Part shown: piece after piece, positions 57,710-64,000 of the stretch | How positions within the stretch are numbered: position 1 is the first letter of the stretch | Layout of the letters: each line of letters starts with the position of its first letter | Position numbers and translations under genes: made by a program | Assembly (NCBI GenBank): GCA_900320285.1 | Contig: ONRQ01000001.1 | Location: forward strand, 1-64,000 | DNA: 64,000 bases | Origin: an uncultured Eubacteriales bacterium | GTDB taxonomy: Bacteria > Bacillota > Clostridia > Peptostreptococcales > Anaerovoracaceae | Direction of reading: 5' to 3' | Notes under the pieces: model-generated | The model's database searches: none | Told to the model about the DNA's origin: nothing | Seen by the model: only the letters and a program-made list of their open reading frames with translations

Positions 57710-59068
57710 TCAACGTGCCGCTGTATTGATAAAATCTATACGTTTCTGCCTGTTATTTGAGGAAGCCAGACCAATCAAAATGAAGAAATACGGAACTGTG
57801 TAGAACATGGCGACCCCGAACATCGATGAGATCAAATAGCTCAAAGCCGCGACAGCAGCAATCATACAGCTGCTGTCGAAAGCAGCATTTTTACCACATT
57901 CTGTATCCTCTGAACGGCAGGACTTCAGTGCACCAATAATGGCTGATATGCATCCGGCCAGATAGAACATAGCTGCCGGAATACCAAAGAACGCAGCATA
58001 GGCCAACACTTCATTATGCGGACTATAAACTTCGGTGTAGTCGTATAAAGTTTCTGCGATCCCCTCACATCCATATCCGAATAATGGTTCATCAACAATA
58101 TAATCTGCGGTGACCTGCCATAGCTGCCATCTTCCGTGCCCCGCATACCATTGCCCTTCGCCGCGTATTATTTCAACCAATTCCTTAGCTGTGTAATATA
58201 AATCTATTCTCATCTCTTCACTTATCAGAAGTACGAGCATTACCGATGATGCAAAAAATGCCATCAGGATCAGTATCCTGCGTGTATACTCCCTGCGATA
58301 AATAAGCATATATATAAGCATTACTGCGATTGCTGCAATCACAGCCAGGAAACAGCCTTCAGTCCTGTTAACTGCCAGCACAAACATATTCAAGATAAGC
58401 GAAAACAGTCCCGCCATCATCATTTTTGATCTGCCGAATATGGAATATCCTGCACTGATCAGTATTGCCATAGTCAGGAAATAAGCATAATGGTTTTCAT
58501 GGAAGAAAATACAGCTTGCGGGATTCTCGCCTCCAATCGCCGGAATGTCTCTGACAAACCAATGAAAGCACGTTACCAGACATGAAAGATCTGCCACGAT
58601 CATATATGTGATCAGAAGCATATGCCGGGTTCGGGCTGATCCTATATGGCTGCTGCAATTCATGTATACAAGAATGAATACAGCAAGATCCATAACTCCA
58701 ACATATCTGTAAGGAACGCTGAATATCGCCTCTTTAGTGAATCCGTTTATACAGGTGGAAATCATCATCCATATGAAAAAGCAAATGAACATCACTTCGG
58801 TAAACGATAAATTAAGCCGGGATCTGCTTTTATCTGCCGCTTTTAGCGATTTTTGTTTGTTGTACTGAACTGCTGCCCACCCGATCGTGCAAATCAGCAT
58901 AGCACTGCGGCACAGCAAAGGAAACAGCACGTATTGTTTCTCAACCATGCTTTCAAAGACAACGTCAGCTATAAGCATGATCAGAATGATAGCACAGTAC
59001 ATCATTCCCGGCGCAGCACATATCAGCTCAGTCATTTTATTTGAGTTTTTTCCGAAAATACCTGTCAC
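57710..59068 (-). CDS. O-antigen ligase/polymerase family protein (Wzy)
   Basis: 452 residues with ten to twelve hydrophobic helices and one larger external loop (about 300-345: IIRGEGQWYAGHGRWQLWQ, then PLFGYGCEG and EVYSPHNEVLAYAAFFG), the pattern of Wzy_C proteins that join polysaccharide repeat units. The GTG at 59068 overlaps the stop of the upstream gene by 4 bp (GTGA); an ATG at 59035 is the alternative. Together with Wzx and the initiating transferase it completes a Wzy-dependent pathway. Confidence 0.88.
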   Translation of the reverse strand: MTGIFGKNSNKMTELICAAPGMMYCAIILIMLIADVVFESMVEKQYVLFPLLCRSAMLICTIGWAAVQYNKQKSLKAADKSRSRLNLSFTEVMFICFFIWMMISTCINGFTKEAIFSVPYRYVGVMDLAVFILVYMNCSSHIGSARTRHMLLITYMIVADLSCLVTCFHWFVRDIPAIGGENPASCIFFHENHYAYFLTMAILISAGYSIFGRSKMMMAGLFSLILNMFVLAVNRTEGCFLAVIAAIAVMLIYMLIYRREYTRRILILMAFFASSVMLVLLISEEMRIDLYYTAKELVEIIRGEGQWYAGHGRWQLWQVTADYIVDEPLFGYGCEGIAETLYDYTEVYSPHNEVLAYAAFFGIPAAMFYLAGCISAIIGALKSCRSEDTECGKNAAFDSSCMIAAVAALSYLISSMFGVAMFYTVPYFFILIGLASSNNRQKRIDFINTAAR

Positions 59069-59883
59069 AGTTTTTTTCTCCGCTTTCCCTGAGCTGCTCT
59101 CAGTTTGCGTATGATCAGACCTGTTATCTTACGGATGTTATGCTCTCTTTCCATGAAAATCCAAGGGATCTCATAATACTCATAACCTTTTGCATCGATC
59201 CAGACATCCAACAGGCGTTCCGCAACAAATCCATATATTCTGTCTGAACAAGCCTGACTGCCGTTCAGTCCAAGCCTCCGCTCAAGCTCGAACAAAACAC
59301 CAAACAGCCACGTGCAATACTCATCCATCAGGCTTTTGCGCATAATAAACATATTGAACCTGTGGCCGGATGTCATAGACATCCTTCGATCAAAAGCATC
59401 CCTGTATTCAGTCTCCAGTATACTCCTTGCTTCGTCAAGGGCTTCAGCACCATGCGCATGTGCAAACTGGGAGTAATTGGTCTCTATAAAATAGTTTCGT
59501 GGGGCGGGCAGTATTATCCGGTTATCCTTCAGCAGCTCATCTGCTTCATCATATGTCAGGACTGCATTGAGCTTTCCATTGCTGCGTTTTGATATTCCTG
59601 CAAAAGAAATAGATCTGCGCAGGAACGACTTTACAGTAAAGTATCTCCTGTAATGACATATACCGATGTTGTCCGCATCGCAATGCTTCCACATCCAGTA
59701 GATCGCGGTCAATTCCGAGTATCCCGGATTCCTGTCAGATATATTGTCTCCGCTGTCGTCTCTCAGATATCCTGATGTCTCTTCTGAGGTCATAAAAACC
59801 GAACCCGCCATTACAGGCAGATAAAGCTTGTCTTCTCTGACCGGATATCTCTTATGTGCAGCGACAGCGATAACAGTTCTCAT
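59065..59883 (-). CDS. DUF4422-family glycosyltransferase
   Basis: 272 residues from the ATG at 59883; an upstream TTG at 59889 is possible. IAVAAHKRYPV at the start, NPGYSELTAIYWMWKH, NIGICHYRRYF and a late NMFIMRKSLMDEYCTWLF match the DUF4422 family found in capsule and exopolysaccharide clusters, thought to be a glycosyltransferase on grounds of context. No clear ribosome site. First gene of the pair with the Wzy gene. The 150 bp upstream (59884-60034) show no gene. Confidence 0.88.
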   Translation of the reverse strand: MRTVIAVAAHKRYPVREDKLYLPVMAGSVFMTSEETSGYLRDDSGDNISDRNPGYSELTAIYWMWKHCDADNIGICHYRRYFTVKSFLRRSISFAGISKRSNGKLNAVLTYDEADELLKDNRIILPAPRNYFIETNYSQFAHAHGAEALDEARSILETEYRDAFDRRMSMTSGHRFNMFIMRKSLMDEYCTWLFGVLFELERRLGLNGSQACSDRIYGFVAERLLDVWIDAKGYEYYEIPWIFMEREHNIRKITGLIIRKLRAAQGKRRKKL

Positions 59884-60034
59884 AATCAAATAGTCAGCTT
59901 TTTCTGCAGGTTACAATTACTTTCCACGGATACAGTATACCTCATCAGGCCCGCAGGAACATCATGAATTAGAACGATTGCTTATTCATTCAGATATGGT
60001 TCCTGTTGTCCAAAGTGCGCAAACAGTGAAATTC

Positions 60035-60069
60035 AAATGAGGAAACCGGTTTTACCGGTTTCCTCATTT
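60035..60069 (-). terminator. Terminator of the rhodanese-transglutaminase protein gene
   Basis: AAATGAGGAAACCGGT (60035-60050) pairs with ACCGGTTTCCTCATTT (60054-60069), a 16-bp perfect stem; the T run after it is weak. Confidence 0.75.
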
Positions 60070-60099
60070 GTTACTTTTACAGATCGTTACGGTGTCAGC

Positions 60100-62838
60100 C
60101 TATTTGACTTTGACTTTCTTTCCGCAATTCTTCTTTGTGAAGATCTTCTTATACTTCTTCACATACTTCTTGTTTTCTTTCTTTTTACCGACTTTGACCT
60201 TTACAGTCTTTACCTTGGAGCCCTTGAGAGATCCCTTTACGGATTTCTTTGTCAGCTTCTTGCTCTTGACTGTCAGAGTCTTTACCTTAGTACCCTTGAA
60301 TGCCTTTGGAGCGATCGATGTTACATTGAGTTTCACTCCGTTGACGGTTACGGTTGCAGGTACTGTTGCTGATTTTTTACTCTTCTTAGCCTTTGTAAAT
60401 GCAGCTGTTTTTGCGCTAGCAGAGGTGACCTTATAGGTATTGCCACCGACTGTAGCTGTCTGTCCGTCCTTGACTGCAGGTGCTGCCAGTGTCGGGGCAG
60501 GTGCCTTTATCTCTGTACATGCGATGCTATATACGAAGTTCTTGGCATCTGTGAAGTCCGCAGGGTTTCTCTCGCCGCCGACCTCTGCTGCAGGATATCC
60601 GAAGGTGTTGCATACGCCCCATGCCTGTGGAGGGTTGAATGTTACATCACGGCCTCTGCTCAGTACGATTCTGTTATTGTCAACAGTTCCCCAGAAGTAT
60701 GCCTTCTTCTCAGCGAAAGTCTTTCCTGCCTTTGCTTCTTCAACCTCAGCGATGGTCATTCCTTTCTTATCCTTGATTGCCTTCAGAGCATCGCCAGGAT
60801 CTGCGAACACCCAGCCTGTGCCTGGGAGATAGAACTCAGCCCAGCAGTGCTGTCCGCCTGTAGCATCATCGTTCAGACGGATTCCGAACATTTCCCTTGC
60901 AGGGATACCATTAGCACGGCAGAGTGCTACGAAGGTGGAGTTAAGGTCAGTGCAGTGTCCGCCTGCTCTTCCGAATTTATCAAAATCAGTCAGAATAGCA
61001 ACAGTATCACCATAGCCGCATCCCTCTACCTTAAAGGTTTTTGTTTCGCCATCACTGTTTGTAAGTGTTTCGCCATTATCGATTCTTTCGAGGTTAGCTG
61101 TTACCCACTCATATATAGCTTTAGCCTTGTCCAGAGTACCTTCTTTGTCTCCAGCTGCTATTTCTGCATACTCCTGAACGATTGGATCATTAACCTTTAC
61201 GAAAGTTGATTCTTTTGTGATATATTCCTTTACATCATCAGGATAAGTATCATCCTTCTTCTGCAGAAGAACCTTATTGCCTGCTTCAACTCTCTTTGCA
61301 TCGAATGAAAATGTTGCCTTTCTTGCTGCAGGTTCAGCATCAGCCGCCCATTCGAGATAGAGCATCTTGTTTCCATTTACAGACTCGGTTGTAAACTTGG
61401 CAACCTTTGCAGTCTTTGCTTCAAACTTTTCATTGCTGATTACCTGATAATCCTCAGTCTGAGGAACCGGTACCCATACCTTTACGACTTTGCCCTTAGG
61501 GTACTTGGACATATCGATGGAGGTAGTCATTGTTCTGGCCTTTTCAGCGCCTGTTACACGACCTTCAGCAGGGAATGCTCCTGCACCGCCAATAATGTAT
61601 GTAACATTGCTCATATCCTTACCGGAACGGCTGAGATATTCCATTGCACGTTTAGCAAGTGTCTGTCCGCCATTACATACGACTACTATTCTTTTGCCAT
61701 CAGCTGCTTCATATGCCTCATCAAGTGCACCTGCAAGAGCAGAATCATCTACTACATATCCAGCGTTGACCTGAGTAGAATCTGACAGTGCAACATTGGC
61801 ATGGACAGAGTCTGCAAGTCTGCCTGCTTCCCATTTGTCATCAGGTCTGACGTCAAGAATGAAGTCATCAAATTTAACAGCATCATATTTGATTCCATAT
61901 GTATCCCACTTATCTGCTGATATTTTAGTAAAATCAATAGCTATCTTTTCTGCAGGGATACCACCATTTGTAGCTCCGCCTTTGAGATATGTTACGTGTG
62001 CTTCAGCAGTATCATCACCAAAGCCTTTTCCTTCTGCATACTTCGTGTTGAAGTACTGCAATGTACGCGCAGCAAGAGTCTGTCCCATTACGCAAACAAC
62101 AACGATCCTCTTGCTTCCTGCAGCTTCATATGCTGCATCAAGAGCCTGTGACAGAGCAGAACCATCTACTACGTATCCGTCCTTGACCTGGGTAGCATCT
62201 GACAGTGCAACATTGACATGAGTTGCCCCGTTGACATGCCCTTCATCCCATGCGGCATCAGGTCTGACGTCAAGAATGAAATCATCCTCGTTTACATCAG
62301 CATATGCAATACCATATTTAGGCCAATCAACCTCTTTAGATGTTGCCTGTGTTTTGACGTAATCGATTGTGGTAACTACAGGATCAACAGGGCCTGTACC
62401 TTCTGCTGCTTTCTGGGTTATTGCAGGGCAGCTTCCCATATCACCCACATAAGTGAAACGCCATTGTTTGGCAACATCTTCTGTGTTATCCGGTACTGTT
62501 GCTGATATGACTCCATTATATATTTCATCAGTTTTATCCAGACTTACAGTAGCCTCAGTTGTAGCCGCCCAGGCTGAATCACCAACCTTTACTTCCAGTC
62601 CGAAGTCCGCAACAGAAACATCCGTCCAGTCGACACTGTCGTCTTCGCCAAAAAAGCCCCATTTATATGTGCCACCAACAGCTGGCTGTGTGGTATCGCC
62701 TATAACCCCCACTTCGACTATTTCCGGCTTTTCAACATCATCTGCGTTGGCCTCAAAGCTGCCCAACCATCCGATGGATGTAAATACCATCGCAAAGGAC
62801 AGCATCAGAGTCAGCACTTTACTTATGCTTTTCTTCAT
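60100..62838 (-). CDS. Secreted protein with two rhodanese-like repeats and a transglutaminase domain
   Basis: 912 residues from the ATG at 62838 (AAGGAGG five bases upstream). A signal peptide (about 5-32) is followed by an Ig-like segment (40-140), two tandem rhodanese-like domains (about 172-300 and 312-430) with loop cysteines Cys249 (VVVCVMGQTLAAR) and Cys388 (VVVCNGGQTLAKR), a beta domain, and a transglutaminase-like domain (about 555-685) with the triad Cys629 (GGHC), His664 (QHCWAEFY) and Asp680. The C-terminal 170 residues hold a Lys-rich beta-strand region of the BspA-like kind. It acts outside the cell; the transglutaminase could be a peptidase or crosslinker. Neighbouring surface gene upstream. 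Confidence 0.88.
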   Translation of the reverse strand: MKKSISKVLTLMLSFAMVFTSIGWLGSFEANADDVEKPEIVEVGVIGDTTQPAVGGTYKWGFFGEDDSVDWTDVSVADFGLEVKVGDSAWAATTEATVSLDKTDEIYNGVISATVPDNTEDVAKQWRFTYVGDMGSCPAITQKAAEGTGPVDPVVTTIDYVKTQATSKEVDWPKYGIAYADVNEDDFILDVRPDAAWDEGHVNGATHVNVALSDATQVKDGYVVDGSALSQALDAAYEAAGSKRIVVVCVMGQTLAARTLQYFNTKYAEGKGFGDDTAEAHVTYLKGGATNGGIPAEKIAIDFTKISADKWDTYGIKYDAVKFDDFILDVRPDDKWEAGRLADSVHANVALSDSTQVNAGYVVDDSALAGALDEAYEAADGKRIVVVCNGGQTLAKRAMEYLSRSGKDMSNVTYIIGGAGAFPAEGRVTGAEKARTMTTSIDMSKYPKGKVVKVWVPVPQTEDYQVISNEKFEAKTAKVAKFTTESVNGNKMLYLEWAADAEPAARKATFSFDAKRVEAGNKVLLQKKDDTYPDDVKEYITKESTFVKVNDPIVQEYAEIAAGDKEGTLDKAKAIYEWVTANLERIDNGETLTNSDGETKTFKVEGCGYGDTVAILTDFDKFGRAGGHCTDLNSTFVALCRANGIPAREMFGIRLNDDATGGQHCWAEFYLPGTGWVFADPGDALKAIKDKKGMTIAEVEEAKAGKTFAEKKAYFWGTVDNNRIVLSRGRDVTFNPPQAWGVCNTFGYPAAEVGGERNPADFTDAKNFVYSIACTEIKAPAPTLAAPAVKDGQTATVGGNTYKVTSASAKTAAFTKAKKSKKSATVPATVTVNGVKLNVTSIAPKAFKGTKVKTLTVKSKKLTKKSVKGSLKGSKVKTVKVKVGKKKENKKYVKKYKKIFTKKNCGKKVKVK

Positions 62839-62914
62839 ACATTCCTCCTTATAAAAACATTCCAATAGTTGTTCTATCATTAAAGCTGTATCGCTTTATG
62901 AACGTTTATTATGA

Positions 62915-64000
62915 TCACTTCACCTTCACGCTTTTGGTCTTTGACCATTTCGAATAATATTTTTTCCCGTTTACAGTTCTGTATGTGCGGATTCGCACAT
63001 AATATTTTTTCCTCTTCAGTTTTTTGATCGTCTTTTTGGTTGTTTTACTGCTCTTTATTGTTACAGTCTTTGCTTTTTTGAAAGATTTCTTAGTTGAATA
63101 CTGTATCTGATAGCCTTTTACACCGTTCCGTCTCTTCCACGTTACCGTAAGTCTCCTCTTTGCGCCTTTTAGCTTCTTTATGGATGTGCCTACAGGAGCT
63201 TTTATCTCTGATTCCGACTCTTTATCAAGATACTCAATGACCACATCATAGAGCGACATGGAATTCATTTTGAATTCAACGGATTCCTTATTGTTTTGAC
63301 TGAAGGCAATCGGTTTTAACACGCCATTTGCCAGCAGATATACATTCTTTACCGTCCTTTGCTGCGGAAGCATCTGCGTTACGGTAAATGCATGATCCGT
63401 TATCTTGCACTTCTCCCATCTGTGAGGATTGGCAAGTGTCAGCTCTACTGCATCATAATCTGTGACTCCCGATCCGGCAGGCAAACTGATCTCCGGATAC
63501 CTGACCAGAAGAAGGAGAGTCTTGAAGTCCATACCCTTGACTGTTGTCTGCGGAGTATTAGTGTTTTTATACTTCTTGAGGCTGGATACTTTCCCCTCGT
63601 CGACTGTACTTGTCTTATCTTTGAGTTCTATAACGCTTACACCCTGACAGCATGTGTGATCGTATGTGTACTTATCCAGAGACAGGATAGCCCCCGTCAT
63701 GCTGTCCCTGAATTTGTGCTCTGACTTGTCCTTTATGGTCAGTGCGAATGTATCGACTGTGTATCTTCCGTCATCCACGTGAACTGTGTAATCAGTGTCC
63801 TCGATCAGATCGACATCGAGCCTGCCGTTCTCCGTGACTGCGGTCACAGGGTCGTTCCCGTCGCTTGTCAGCCTGATCCTGACCCCGTTTGGAGCTGCTT
63901 TTCCATTATAGTTAACAGTTATAAGATTTTTTATCGAATAGTATCTTGGATTTCTGTATCCGGTAGGATCATATTTCAGCTCTATCTGCGTAAGACGGCG
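62915..64000 (-). CDS. Surface protein with C-terminal fibronectin-III-like domain (5' part beyond window edge)
   Basis: The frame is open from 62915 to the right window edge (361 residues plus stop), so the start is not visible; a start at 63847 is rejected because coding continues upstream. Visible features: Ig-like strands in the first half (YDPTGYRNPRYYSIKNL, then APNGVRIRLTSDGNDPV), and in the last 95 residues a Lys-rich fibronectin-III-like module (KRRLTVTWKRRNGVKGYQIQ, then YYVRIRTYRTVNGKKYYSKW) ending at the C-terminus. No sortase motif. Probably a cell-wall-associated or released protein. It ends 76 bp before the next minus-strand surface gene. Confidence 0.8.
   Translation of the reverse strand, partial: RRLTQIELKYDPTGYRNPRYYSIKNLITVNYNGKAAPNGVRIRLTSDGNDPVTAVTENGRLDVDLIEDTDYTVHVDDGRYTVDTFALTIKDKSEHKFRDSMTGAILSLDKYTYDHTCCQGVSVIELKDKTSTVDEGKVSSLKKYKNTNTPQTTVKGMDFKTLLLLVRYPEISLPAGSGVTDYDAVELTLANPHRWEKCKITDHAFTVTQMLPQQRTVKNVYLLANGVLKPIAFSQNNKESVEFKMNSMSLYDVVIEYLDKESESEIKAPVGTSIKKLKGAKRRLTVTWKRRNGVKGYQIQYSTKKSFKKAKTVTIKSSKTTKKTIKKLKRKKYYVRIRTYRTVNGKKYYSKWSKTKSVKVK

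Noticed and set aside
62915..63847. Complete 310-residue protein starting at 63847
   Set aside because: The same frame stays open and codes plausible beta-strand sequence up to the window edge, so the gene is partial.
1..64000. tRNA, rRNA, CRISPR arrays, insertion sequences, prophage or replication origin
   Set aside because: None could be recognised by eye; a covariance-model tRNA search and a repeat finder would be needed to exclude small cases.

Overview
The window looks like chromosome of a peptide- and amino-acid-fermenting anaerobe of the Clostridia (Bacillota). The clues are strong AGGAG-type ribosome sites, glycyl-radical and Fe-S chemistry, many peptidases and amino-acid transporters, ECF-type BioY, and a large surface-polysaccharide locus. 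A relative of gut or oral Anaerovoracaceae (Family XIII) would fit, but that placement is inference. I saw no rRNA, tRNA, CRISPR array, prophage or intact insertion sequence.

Layout. 0-12.4 kb: a partial ferredoxin gene divergent from a Crp/Fnr regulator across an 18-bp perfect palindrome; bioY with a DUF1284 gene; a leaderless thiaminase I homologue; two hybrid histidine kinases; two neighbouring intramembrane-protease families (CPBP, PrsW); an NCS2 permease; and a MerR regulator with C-terminal membrane segments. 12.5-14 kb: a D,D-carboxypeptidase.

14.1-31.4 kb is the core of the window: proC, a His-dipeptidase, two large Xaa-Pro aminopeptidases, a flavodoxin, a POT peptide transporter, a YcxB-like protein, two YitT proteins, proline iminopeptidase, an Xaa-Pro dipeptidase, the trans-4-hydroxyproline dehydratase hypD with its activase hypE, and a TetR regulator. 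Five transcription units here carry the same 14-bp palindrome (consensus TAGACCGCGGTCTA, with a 5' GCGG half-site extension) just downstream of their predicted -10 boxes. I read this as one TetR-type regulon for collagen-like peptides: import of peptides, removal of proline and hydroxyproline, dehydration of hydroxyproline to pyrroline-5-carboxylate (HypD/HypE) and its reduction to proline (ProC).

31.5-46 kb: a lysozyme-like exported protein, a LysR regulator, several small proteins, an sstT remnant, ftsH, an acyl-ACP thioesterase, a polar amino-acid ABC system built from two fusion proteins, tex, brnQ next to an internally deleted lysR pseudogene, and a nucleoside hydrolase fused to a PadR-type DNA-binding domain.

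46-60 kb, almost all on the minus strand: a surface polysaccharide locus (initiating sugar transferase, several glycosyltransferases, Wzx, Wzy, UDP-galactopyranose mutase and a probable galactofuranosyltransferase), interrupted by a poly-serine surface protein and followed by a TVP38-type membrane protein and a lipoprotein. 60-64 kb: two secreted proteins, one combining two rhodanese repeats with a transglutaminase domain, the other a partial gene ending in a fibronectin-III-like domain.
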